NCBI GenBank assembly: GCA_028622995.1
Contig: JAJQJQ010000077.1
Span: forward strand, 434,001 to 498,000
From: Panagrolaimus kolymaensis
Lineage: Eukaryota > Nematoda > Chromadorea > Rhabditida > Panagrolaimidae
Length of the DNA: 64,000 nt
Reading direction: 5' to 3'
Both the position numbers and the translations under genes were made by a program. Positions 10,401-18,261 of this stretch are shown here, piece by piece. The notes below the pieces were generated by a model that made no database searches, was not told the origin of the DNA, and was given only the letters and a program-made list of their open reading frames with translations. The first letter of the stretch is position 1, and each line of letters starts with the position of its first letter.

Positions 10401-11314
10401 TCATCCATCTCCATGGGCTCCTCATTTGTTGCAATTTGTTTGATGTTACCATCATGCAATCTTTTTTGAGGTTTATTACGAAGTGGAGTTACATTTGTAT
10501 TAAATAAAGCTTTATTGCTCTTGTTTGGTGTTTTTAAAGATAATGATTTTATACCAAATGAAGGAGTTTCAGTTTTCGATTTTTTAGTTGCAATCGATTC
10601 ATCATCAGATGAACTCGAAATGATTGCTTGCACATCGTCATCTGAATTTAAATTTATTACAGGAGCTATAAACAGCTCTTTTAGTCTTAAAATGACATAA
10701 TTTTTGTAATAATTTAAATTGAAATTTTCTTCAATAAGGTTTTCTAATCCTAAACGAATGAAACTTTGACCATAAAAACAAATCAAAAAGCCACAGCTTA
10801 TTGAGTCAGTTTGAATGTTATGTTTGTCAAAAATGATCACTTTTGGTTTAAGCTTAGTGTTTTTTGGTCCGATAGTGTTAATGGCATTAAGCATAATCCT
10901 TCGTACATGAGTAGGAATGGATTTAGCGCCATAAGGGTCGAGGTAATACAACGTTTTTGTTGCTTTAAAATAAATACCAAGCACCCAATGACCTTTTTTA
11001 TCATAGGCATTCTTAACCTTTGTTTGTGAATAATAGCAAACGGGAATAAGAATATATTCATAATCTTCCACAAAAGGTTTGCCTTTTAACAAATGGTGAG
11101 CACGATGAGTGTCTTGTTTTGGCCCATTTTGAAATTGGTGCCCGGCAAACATCGAATCGACCGAAAGAACTTTTTGATGTGTTTCATAAGTTAAACTTCC
11201 AAAGAATAACGAAACAGCATCACCTGACATAAGTTCGTCAGGATTTAAATTTTCTATTGTGCCCGAGTTTAAGCCTTTGGACAATTGGCTCCTTTCTTCA
11301 ATGGATAAATCCAT
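4454..11314 (-). CDS. Helitron Rep/PIF1-helicase polyprotein with two Ulp1-like protease domains
   Basis: A single intact 2286-codon ORF encoding a rolling-circle transposase. Domains in order: Ulp1/C48-type cysteine protease 1 (His109, Asp126, Gln168, Cys174 in GHWV, LDPYG, QTD and SCG); a second Ulp1-like domain (His419, Gln475, Cys483) that lacks an obvious Asp in the expected place; basic linkers; a Helitron-type Cys-rich finger near residues 720-780 (CKFCGRW ... CCADGK); the Rep domain with FVTFTGNPNWPEI, the HUH motif in GMPHLHAILI (about residue 1260) and the two-tyrosine motif YTCKYTTK (about residue 1490); and a PIF1-family SF1B helicase with Walker A GSGGTGKTF (about 1845), Walker B IIDEVS and a C-terminal NKAQGQT motif. 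All catalytic residues except the second protease Asp are present, so it may be functional. Start is the first ATG. An acidic region (about residues 1380-1430) separates Rep motifs and has low complexity. Confidence 0.93.
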   Translation of the reverse strand: MDLSIEERSQLSKGLNSGTIENLNPDELMSGDAVSLFFGSLTYETHQKVLSVDSMFAGHQFQNGPKQDTHRAHHLLKGKPFVEDYEYILIPVCYYSQTKVKNAYDKKGHWVLGIYFKATKTLYYLDPYGAKSIPTHVRRIMLNAINTIGPKNTKLKPKVIIFDKHNIQTDSISCGFLICFYGQSFIRLGLENLIEENFNLNYYKNYVILRLKELFIAPVINLNSDDDVQAIISSSSDDESIATKKSKTETPSFGIKSLSLKTPNKSNKALFNTNVTPLRNKPQKRLHDGNIKQIATNEEPMEMDEVNVTSNYAVNNSLAFDFADIDMQDLQAPLTSGLLKTIKENRWISDIVVAKEIVREIIDEHEEKRLLVFPSVWYDYATFDNWSSDTNMPNRVPTFPKFSSTFEHAIIPINIGSTHWAFGILNKARKECTYFCTKKWNLSDPYFKKLKTICFLLCGAECRIITPPKDSFKYQLPHDSSNCGPLICMLIKRYFTNEPMDFDDTEVVAWRTNVYNYYKQFIPIESEEETIAISENGDSLQEISADHKNDMSSRNNTNSNISLTSDSMNVDIESYEDFYKNRKKRDTPLERKRYEEYKNSFQIISHKNKDTDTSINFESGNINVTKNKGGRPSKKQVKNRYSSTKVIINQTKDNVKVVMSSELTKSQKQMPPPQLGTTYDEVTNKRRSSRLAKKLRKLKDITPQCHHTGKIHKEGCAAESVNHKVEYFDVGDFTYRCKFCGRWMSKYEAETPSQANKCCADGKIDLSETHDILQNKIPYVLQHMLDPYKIEYNDELVKKSRAYNSEVAFASISTDGRVPPLPTRGPPVVRLNGNIEHLASDLLPPEGKRPAFGQIYVLDLEDAENIRAEAAKEKELDEGILNQLHKMLNDYNSLAKLYKSGSERMNEEIEKARAENKEIPKFRIIIVDAREDKDFTAHDSSIHPHRAEKPQNELVGMIWVNDDGEPPEFKGVWLHGKEGAIHNMPYYSPNIDPLCYPLLFPHGNQMYHNAIPLVNNDTTIQSEKSKKNLMNDDIDIPDNERDDYINGGDDDVQEEFEESVKELEGFRKGFGRKYVSRKQFYRYFMFPRDKKGFKQSHWLYSKGALAEAYIIDAVCRAEKCELETAKRKIEQSKKRSATKAELRQYIEKKVLKGKKLGKLFTIPATFKGGRKHMQKAYSNIMTIIDNTDLPSYFVTFTGNPNWPEIQRNKFHKNEKSRFDLKCRVFLAKAQEFLDDLFKRNVLGKVQGYHVVMEFQKRGMPHLHAILIMQEKVTVEDIDNYISARIPDLPDEKDKSEEAEQQRRYHEIIMRNNIHYCNENSGCQIDGVCSKGYKKPYSNTTIIHQHKPAEYERLPPKSSINKKADETEKSDLPNEKGENQAKNQNENAKNVENNEDEMEELDFQDEPRKDFDEETFVEYRRLPPKPKDVTIDDMNEHLFGNTYMKEIKKNVFVQIDDAHIVPHNKFLSLKYDCHINVECTVGQTGSPKYTCKYTTKGGDVVYIKKQRIKINENGEEVVDYDEGEVHINARIMTSCEALMRLLCTWIFKQSHIVEALQIHLEGQENVVFEEGAEEQAANKPTKTQLTSFFELCNNDPDACQYTYKDIPYHYWFNKQSKSWIKRERTPTNFFVRIHHVSPREAELYALRILLMNVKGPKSFKDLRTVDGVEYPTFLSTAQALGLWENDDIHFRVIQDAINEMRNQRQKRHFFAMVIAFNQPGNPDKFLDKFLDELFLGYGEDPNKNREQRRRKALNYLEYIFEKIGTSCRRLGFNVPDNFEENCHSKEAENDYEAPDDLPFVNGKKLTIQEYADAQKAKLNNDQTKAFDEIWNAIENKNGGFYFLQGSGGTGKTFLYNTLITFCQAHGYKVQSCASTGIAATLLKGGMTAHSAFFIPKELDPDSSLNIGAHTKKGEYFKDLNLVIIDEVSMLHKDCMNYIDRILKDLRNNQQLFGNTVVLIGGDWKQLTPVVPRGSEMAIINASIKSWDKFQNARQLNLEQNMRVNSNELAFIEELKLIGNGDKSLYIKGTDSITVDAAITVKNEADLINFCYEPGWLQNPQKYAKELCGSAILAPLNTVQQRINKVILSKLTGSQQTFSSIDTLLSDKEKYCPLEENDDDYSVEKMHRIETAGMPPHELNLKVGAIVMLIRNLSIFTGLCNGTRMQIVEMNKDFLKCKILTGPASKSDEVVYIPRVKFEYGNCEAEPDIHFIRTQFPIKLAFAMTINKAQGQTLERVGLYFRTSECFSHGQLYTALSRVRTKDSIRIFTAVPDKPTVKNIVWQNLLNM

Positions 11315-11597
11315 TTTAGAAGTGATCTAATCACATTAAAAAATAAAAAATAAAAAACGCGAATGTTTAGTCCAAAAAATGAACTAAAACTTCGATTGTA
11401 ATCTGATGTAGTATCTTAGTATTGTAAGAAGCAAAAGTAAACCTTTGAATCTGAAAAATGAACGATTATTAGATAATCACCAAAAAATTGCACGAAAATT
11501 GATAAAACACGGAACAAAAAAAAAACACGAAAATAAATAGAAACGAATGAAGAGAATAATGATGAGAAAATAAAATAAAACAATACAAATAAAAACA
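11315..11597 (-). promoter_or_regulatory. 5' flank of the Helitron gene
   Basis: A 280-bp AT-rich interval between the Helitron start codon and the satellite. I see no other gene and no clear TATA box. If the gene is driven by the heat-shock elements in the right-hand direct repeat (13218-13230), those sites act from about 1.9 kb away across the satellite. Confidence 0.35.
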
Positions 11598-13079
11598 TTA
11601 ATCAAGCTTTATTTAATTGCTAAAAGTATGCTTGATATTGGTAAAAAGATAGCTGATCAAGCTTTATTTAATTGTTAAAAAGCATGCTTGATATTGGTAA
11701 AAACCATTGATCAAGCTTTATTTAGTTGCTAAAAAGCATGCTTGATATTGGTAAAAACCATTGATCAAGCTTTATTTAATTGCTAAAAAGCATGCTTGAT
11801 ATTGGTAAAAAGATAGCTGATCAAGCTTTATTTAATTGCTAAAAAGCATGCTTGATATTGGTAAAAACCATTGATCAAGCTTTATTTAATTGCTAAAAAG
11901 CATGCTTGATATTGGTAAAAAGATAGCTGATCAAGCTTTATTTAATTGCTAAAAAGCATGCTTGATATTGGTAAAAACCATTGATCAAGCTTTATTTAGT
12001 TGCTAAAAAGCATGCTTGATATTGGTAAAAACCATTGATCAAGCTTTATTTAATTGCTAAAAAGCATGCTTGATATTGGTAAAAAGATAGCTGATCAAGC
12101 TTTATTTAATTGCTAAAAAGCATGCTTGATATTGGTAAAAAGATAGCTGATCAAGCTTTATTTAATTGCTAAAAAGCATGCTTGATATTGGTAAAAACCA
12201 TTGATCAAGCTTTATTTAATTGCTAAAAAGCATGCTTGATATTGGTAAAAAGATAGCTGATCAAGCTTTATTTAATTGCTAAAAAGCATGCTTGATATTG
12301 GTAAAAACCATTGATCAAGCTTTATTTAATTGCTAAAAAGCATGCTTGATATTGGTAAAAAGATAGCTGATCAAGCTTTATTTAAATGCTAAAAAGCATG
12401 CTTGATATTGGTAAAAAGATAGCTGATCAAGCTTTATTTAATTGCTAAAAAGCATGCTTGATATTGGTAAAAACCATTGATCAAGCTTTATTTAATTGCT
12501 AAAAAGCATGCTTGATATTGGTAAAAAGATAGCTGATCAAGCTTTATTTAATTGCTAAAAAGCATGCTTGATATTGGTAAAAACCATTGATCAAGCTTTA
12601 TTTAATTGCTAAAAAGCATGCTTGATATTGGTAAAAAGATAGCTGATCAAGCTTTATTTAATTGCTAAAAAGCATGCTTGATATTGGTAAAAACCATTGA
12701 TCAAGCTTTATTTAATTGCTAAAAAGCATGCTTGATATTGGTAAAAAGATAGCTGATCAAGCTTTATTTAAATGCTAAAAAGCATGCTTGATATTGGTAA
12801 AAAGATAGCTGATCAAGCTTTATTTAATTGCTAAAAAGCATGCTTGATATTGGTAAAAACCATTGATCAAGCTTTATTTAATTGCTAAAAAGCATGCTTG
12901 ATATTGGTAAAAAGATAGCTGATCAAGCTTTATTTAATTGCTAAAAAGCATGCTTGATATTGGTAAAAACCATTGATCAAGCTTTATTTAATTGCTAAAA
13001 AGCATGCTTGATATTGGTAAAAAGATAGCTGATCAAGCTTTATTTAAATGCTAAAAAGCATGCTTGATATTGGTAAAAG
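11598..13079. repeat. 54/56-bp tandem satellite, about 27 units
   Basis: About 27 tandem units starting ATCAAGCTTTATTTAATTGC. There are two unit types differing at the end: 54 bp ending in ACCATTG and 56 bp ending in AGATAGCTG. They mostly alternate, giving a roughly 110-bp higher-order period, with occasional doublets of one type. A variant with TTTAAATGC recurs in units 15, 22 and 27. Each unit contains ATCAAGC and, about 25 nt later, GCTTGAT, so every unit can fold into a 7-8 bp hairpin. Near-identity between units indicates recent homogenisation. Tandem repeats inside Helitrons are known in other animals. Confidence 0.95.
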
Positions 13080-13139
13080 AAAAATGAACATTATTTAAAA
13101 TCAAAAAGTAATATTATACAACAACAAAAATGAAGAAAA

Positions 13140-13345
13140 ATGCGGCGCGAAAAATAGTTGAAAAAATATTAACAAACAAAGCAATATCTAAATTTTGCGA
13201 CAAAGAAAAAAAGATTTTTCCAGAAGGTTCTACTGTATTTTCTTTTGGTTTCGTGCAATCGTGCTATGAGTTTTATTTTTGACAAAGAGATTACGTTAAA
13301 CTTTCTAGAAAAATCTTTTTTTTCTATTTCCAAAAATGAGACGTG
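13140..13345. repeat. Right copy of the HSE-bearing direct repeat
   Basis: Direct-orientation partner of the repeat at about 4085-4275. The 13175-13263 block is almost identical to 4117-4205. The flanking inverted arm has diverged (CTTTCTAGAA at 13301-13310 in place of CCTTCTGGAA). Divergence between the copies means they are not a fresh duplication. Confidence 0.85.
13218..13230. promoter_or_regulatory. Heat-shock element, right repeat
   Basis: The same perfect TTCCAGAAGGTTC three-unit array as at 4160-4172. The second arm keeps TTC-TA-GAA (13303-13310). Retention of all three units while surrounding bases have changed is consistent with selection on the site, but one pair of copies cannot prove this. 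Confidence 0.55.
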
Positions 13346-13558
13346 AAAAATTAGTTGAATAATCTCAAAAAAACATTAAAAAAAATAATTTGCATTTTAT
13401 TTTTCCTTCAATTGCATAAAAAAATATAAAAAAATCGATTTTTGACAAATTTCATAGAAATTTGCATATTCTATATATCGCTAATATTTTTAAAAAACAT
13501 TAAAAATAATCGAAAACATAATCCTTTAGATAATCTCATCAAAATAGGCGAAAAACAG

Positions 13559-13625
13559 CATCGGGGATTCGAACCAACCATCTCCTTTCTCATTGTCAAA
13601 AGCCCCACTACGCCAAAGAGAAAAA
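13559..13625 (-). pseudogene. tRNA-like remnant (pol III A and B boxes)
   Basis: On the minus strand, TGGCGTAGTGG (A-box-like) is followed about 30 nt later by GGTTCGAATCC (B box). The T-arm stem pairs poorly, no acceptor stem can be formed and the anticodon loop lacks the invariant U33. This is therefore a decayed tRNA or the head of a tRNA-derived SINE, not a working tRNA. Confidence 0.5.
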
Positions 13626-14047
13626 TTTTGAGTTAAAATTTGAAAATTTGCATATATCTCGAGATCCATATTGACTTCATATTCCTCCGAAAGTTTTTCT
13701 GAAATCTACGGGTGATTTTACCCCATCCTAGCTAGATAGAAAAATCAAACAATCGGCCGGATCGCTCAATCTGCTAACTACTCCCTTGTTTTTTTCATAT
13801 TATAAAAAAACCAAAAGCTGCAACAACAAAAAAAGACGATGATGGGAAGAAGAAGCATCCGGTGCACACGTGGATGGGATAGATACATAAAAAAAACAAG
13901 GAAACAAACAAACCTTTTTTTCTATCATTTTTTTGTAGTAACAATTGGAAGCAACGTGAAGAAGAAGAAAAAAACACTAATAAAAGCAGCCACGTTTTGA
14001 TTCCAAAAATTCATTTTTTTATTTTATAAATTTTTGATTCCGCAACG

Positions 14048-14910
14048 ATGTCAGGATTTTTTGGTTCAAATCATTCCAAACGTGACCATGGTGATGATGG
14101 TGGTAGTAATAATGGCCGAAAAAGGGATACACCAGATTTTGATAGTAGTGATGGAAAGAAAAATAATTCAACCTCATCAAAATTAAGTCGTCGAGGGAAT
14201 TCAAGTGATTCTTCAACGACAAATGGATATGAAAAACCTCCAGCATATTGTTCATCTCCTGAACGTTCTCCACCTAAAAAGGATCGAGAATATTATACCA
14301 AGTAAGTTTATTTTTTCACTTAAAAAAGTTAAATAAAAATGTTAGACAAAGATTTTCCAAAAACAAGATCGCTTTGTTTCCCTTTTTTATCGGTAGTTTG
14401 CTTCTATAAAGAAAAATTTGAGTTGACCAAAATCACTAAAATAAAATACAGTAATTTGGCTTAAAAAAATAGAAACGTTGGATGAGTTTTTTTCTATATT
14501 TATTTTTTACCGACCAAAAAGTCCTCTCAAAAAAAAATAAATAAGAAACTTTTATTAATTTTGTCTTTGAAGTTTGAGATTTCGGATTATTAAAAAAACT
14601 GTTTTTGAAATTTAAATACAATACTTTTTCAAACAAAAAAAGTTTGGTAATTTATAAAACTAATTTACTCTTTTTCGTTTATTTTTTAAAGCCGTTTTCA
14701 AATCCCAATTTCAGAAGCTATGAACGCGAAAAGGATTCATATGGGGCTGATCCCAATTACCCATCATATGATTCATCAAAATATGGAAGTAGCAGCAGTA
14801 GCGGCAGCAATAACAAATCATCTTCCAACAACTCTCCTCAAAATGATGAAAATAATTATTATGGAGGAAAGGGATCCAAATCCAAATACAATAATTATTC
14901 TCGTCGGTAA
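14048..14910 (+). CDS. Ser/Asn/Tyr-rich low-complexity protein
   Basis: Two exons, 14048-14301 and 14715-14910, joined by a GTAAGT...TTTCAG intron in phase, encoding about 149 residues. I do not recognise a family. The protein is hydrophilic, rich in Ser, Asn, Asp, Lys and Tyr, with PPAY and SPERSPPKKD motifs and a C-terminal KYNNYSRR. There is no signal peptide or membrane segment, so it is probably intrinsically disordered and possibly nuclear or RNA-associated. The PPAY string could bind WW domains. It stands alone between the Helitron and the next gene cluster. The matching frame across the intron supports it as a real gene. Confidence 0.65.
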
Positions 14911-15964
14911 TTTTGGACATCTTTTCAAAATTCTGGAAAAATGATCAAAGATTTAACCTTCACTCACATATTCAAATAATCATTCGTGTAACCTCAGAAA
15001 TTTCAAAACATATAACCTTCATATATTTTCTTTTGTAACTAACTTTGCATCCTTGTAATTCCGTGCAAAAATAAGCTTTAATCAAACTTTGTTCATTTAT
15101 AATTTTATTGTAATAAAAAATAATTTTTTTAAAGCATTGAAAAAAAGCGAAAGATTGCGTGTTTCAATGAAATTTTTTTTGTTTCTTGCAATAAAAAACA
15201 GAAAAGACCAAAGTCTTTTTTTATTTCAAGCATCAAACATAAAAAAGGAAAGCTACAAAGAAAAAAAAATACATGGCGTTTTCTTCTTCTTTTTAGAATT
15301 TTTTTTACAAAAAACGATTCAAAAGAAAAAAAAAATCAAAAAACGCGGACGAACATTTCCATTCCGTTGCAAACAAACAAAAAAATAGCGCAAAGAGAGT
15401 GTAACTCTTTCGTTGTCTAATGCCCAAAATCACATCATGCGTCCTTCATTTTTTATTTCAAGTAATTTCACGGTTCGCGTGTCGTCTCTTGTGACTATGA
15501 TTATCCATTATAGATAGGAAGTGCCAACAGGAAAGCTCGTGCTATGCCTGAGTTTCACATGTATGAAGTCGCAATAATAAAAAAATTAAAATTTTTGGAA
15601 TTCTTTTTATCAACAAAAAATTGATAAACTTTTATAATAATAAAAAAGCGAAAGTTGTGAACGGAATCATCAATCCTTCGTTTTTGGTTTAAAAAAACCA
15701 ACCATTTATAAATTTTGAATGTGTTTTTCTTCGCAAAAAAGATAAAAAAAGATTGATTTATTATGCAAATTAATGCGTTTTAAAAGCAAAAAAGAAATTT
15801 TGAGAGAGCGTTTTTGTTTTGACAAAAAAAGCAATTCATTTGGATGGGGACAAAATAAAATCAGAATGGAGATGATGATGCTGCTTACGCAAACCTGAAA
15901 AACTTTATTTTTAAACCCCAATAATTCCAACAACATGGATTGCACGAAACTTTTTTTTACCTTC
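14911..15964. other. Intergenic; possible C/D snoRNA
   Basis: This interval holds the 3' flank of the Ser/Asn-rich gene (AATAAA-like signals near 15110) and A-rich sequence whose lysine-rich reading frames look spurious. A more GC-balanced island at about 15440-15570 contains a box-C-like ATGATTA (15497-15503) and box D CTGA (15548-15551) flanked by short partly complementary ends (GTGACT, AGTTTCAC). It could be a box C/D snoRNA, but box C has one mismatch and I cannot test guide complementarity. Confidence 0.35.
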
Positions 15965-16246
15965 TTAATAATTGTTATAAGTACATCGTCCCGCATCATC
16001 ATCATTTAGCCTACGCTGAATATCTTCAATAAAAGTTTTTTCCATCAATCGATTAAGAATAAACTTTCGAAGAGATAATCTCGTTAAGTCGCACGGAGTT
16101 GGTTGTTGCTTGTCATTCCATTGAGTGATATTGAAAATTAAATTGAATGGTTTTATCGTTGACGTCATTGGAGGTTGTTGTTGTGAATGAATAAAAACAA
16201 AAAACATCATGAAAAAAGCCGCAGAAAAAAATACGGCGTTTTTCAT
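15965..16246 (-). CDS. Small secreted protein, unknown family
   Basis: A 93-residue ORF beginning at the internal ATG at 16246. I prefer this to the upstream in-frame ATG at 16399 because it is followed at once by a strong signal peptide (MKNAVFFSAAFFMMFFVFIH, cleavage likely near SQQQ). The mature part is about 70 residues with only two cysteines (in TPCDLT and GRCTYN), one possible N-glycosylation site (NIT) and a basic amphipathic stretch. No family recognised. The single exon ends in TAA and a further exon is not obvious. It lies about 420 bp downstream of the first F-box-like gene on the same strand. Confidence 0.55.
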   Translation of the reverse strand: MKNAVFFSAAFFMMFFVFIHSQQQPPMTSTIKPFNLIFNITQWNDKQQPTPCDLTRLSLRKFILNRLMEKTFIEDIQRRLNDDDAGRCTYNNY

Positions 16247-16668
16247 TTTTTCTTCTTTTCTGAAAGTTTTTTTTAAAAACAAAGAAAGGAAGAAATAAAA
16301 AGGCACGAAAATCGTTAGCTTCAAAACCCTAAAGTTTCTAATTTGGTTAAATTCACGATTTTTTTTTCTAATTTCTATTTCCACTCCATTTCCATTCATA
16401 AGCGTGAAATGAAACTAAAAAAAAAGCATGCATCAAAAAATAAGAAAGAAAAAAAACTTGGAGAAACATTTTTTATGTGAATCATATTTTTAAATAAAAA
16501 ACAATGTTTTCTTCCATTTCTTTATTTTCAAATATGTATTCATTGTAAATTTTAAAAATGTAAAAAGTAAAAATATGAAAGAAAAGGCATAAAGCGAAAT
16601 TACAAATAAAACTTTTCGATGTTTCGAAAAAGCAAATGAAATTGAGAAAAATATTTTGGCTTTTTTTA

Positions 16669-17769
16669 TTAATGTTTTCGAGTAATCACCCAACTTTGAA
16701 ATCGTTCTTCCATCGAAATTCTTTCACAAATTGCTTGTTTTCGTGGATTATTAAAATTTTCATTTATTGCTATTGCAAATTGTAATTGAAAATCTTCTGA
16801 AACGGCTGAATGAAATTGAATGCAAAAAGTTCCTTGATTTTTCTATAAAAAAATTGACTTCAGTAAAATTTAAAAAATGCAGAAATATTTTTTACCGCTA
16901 AAAAAGTTGCAAAATAAATGGGATCTAAAATTTGTGGAACACCAAAAAGGGACAAAGTTCCAAGTCGCTTGAATGATGGAAGTTCAGATAATTTTTTAGA
17001 TGTTTGTGAAGTATAACTAAATTCTTCGGGATTCTCGAACCAGCTGAAAAAAAAATCTTTCTTTTAATTACCAAAAAAATTAAATAATTTTCTTTATTCA
17101 AAAGGGTTTTAGAGTTTCATAACGAAAACCCAAAAATTGCCTTTTTTTAGGATTTAAAAAGCTTTTTTGAAACAAAAATAAATCTTTGGGGATTCCAAAA
17201 AAAATTGGGAGTTCTGAAGAAATATAATTTGTGAGAAAAGAGGTTACTTACTAAGAGCATTTCGACACATTTGAAAGTCGTTCAAGAATGGATTCCACTG
17301 GAACCAATGAACCATTTTCATGTTTTACATTAACATTTTCAAATCGAAATTTACAAATTTTTCCAGAATTTGTCAATTTTTTATATTCGTTGAAACTCAA
17401 ATTTTGATTTAAAATTGATAAATTAATTAACTCGCAACAATAAACTTTGTTTAGCAAAAAGCTGACATCATTTCGAATAATCCAAGTTTCAACTTCCAAT
17501 GTTTTAGTTAGCCAAAGCTTGAATGGAATAGTTTCTAAATTTAGAATAATAAAATTATTGAAAAATGTTTCCCAATTTTGTGAACGACGATTTCGTTTAA
17601 TCCAATCAAAAAATAAAATAGGATTTTTGGCGAAAAAATATTTGCATGTTTGAATTAATTTTTGATAAACTTTCGCGGAGAATGGATTTTTTGCGATGTA
17701 AAATATCAAAGTTTGTGGTAAAGAATAATTCTGATTTTGAGGAGCAGCAAACAAAGAAATTCTATCCAT
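16669..17769 (-). CDS. F-box-like adaptor family member 1
   Basis: Three exons (17769-17252, 17043-16896, 16842-16669) give 279 residues with both introns in phase. The N-terminus has an F-box-like block (SLPQTLIFYIAKN, then KLIQTCKYFFAKNPI), the signature shared by five genes in this window. The middle contains the conserved strings PFKLWLT and NEYKKLTNSG, and exon 2 starts with a conserved KKLSELPSFKR block. F-box proteins are substrate adaptors of SCF ubiquitin ligases and are hugely expanded in nematodes. The assignment rests on the N-terminal pattern, not on a search. There is no signal peptide. This copy appears intact and serves as the reference for judging the broken paralogues. Confidence 0.65.
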
Positions 17770-18261
17770 TTGAATTTATCAATAATTTTACTTTATTCAA
17801 TGAAAAATAAAAAAAAACCTCACAAAAAGCGAACACAACGAGAAAAAAATCAAATGAAAGCTTGGTTTTTGTTGATCTTTTAAAAAAATCCTCAACCAAA
17901 TCTTGAGTGGTGTTGTTGTTGTTTTTTTTCTAATCAATAAAGCAGCTGATTGATTTCAAGAGTGACCATTGTTCATAGCAAACAACAGCTGAGATTTTTT
18001 AAATTTAAGCATTTATATATGAAAAACCCTTAATTTAGTTAAACTTTTTTGTAATTTATTTTTTGTTAAATAAAAATAAAACTTATTAATGAAATCTAAA
18101 AACATTGAAAATTTAATTTTTGAAAATAAACAATATAAGCAAAAAAAGATTAAAGCAAGGAACGTAACAATGAAACAAAAAACTTTTAGTGATAAGAGAA
18201 ATGAAAAGTAGGGTGTGTAAGCATTTTATTTTGGTTAGTTTATTTATTGGTAAAGAAAATA
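17770..18261. other. Divergent intergenic region
   Basis: A 490-bp AT-rich gap between the divergent F-box-like gene and C-type lectin gene. It presumably holds both promoters. It includes GCAGCTGATTGATTTC and CAACAGCTGAGAT with CAGCTG E-boxes (near 17942 and 17986). No other gene seen. Confidence 0.4.

Larger units (their letters stand above)
4085..13345 (-). mobile_element. Autonomous-looking Helitron flanked by HSE-bearing direct repeats
   Basis: The element carries an intact Rep/helicase ORF (minus strand), a 1.48-kb satellite upstream of it, and a roughly 200-bp direct repeat on each side (about 4085-4275 and 13140-13345). I use the repeats as working boundaries. I could not identify the canonical 5'-TC and 3' hairpin-CTRR ends for this orientation, so the true limits may be different. 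In particular the left end may lie beyond 3233 and include the RGG/Gln-rich ORF. Coding integrity over 6.9 kb suggests recent activity. Confidence 0.7.

Noticed and set aside
4885..11073. Many plus-strand and alternate-frame ORFs of 60-110 codons inside the Helitron gene
   Set aside because: They are shadows of the intact minus-strand transposase and have no start context or similarity.
11598..13079. CRISPR-like array of short repeats
   Set aside because: The units are contiguous 54/56-bp tandem repeats with no unique spacers, in a eukaryotic transposon.
15089..15388. 99-codon lysine/phenylalanine-rich plus-strand ORF
   Set aside because: Composition is that of A/T homopolymer runs; no plausible start, splice or family.
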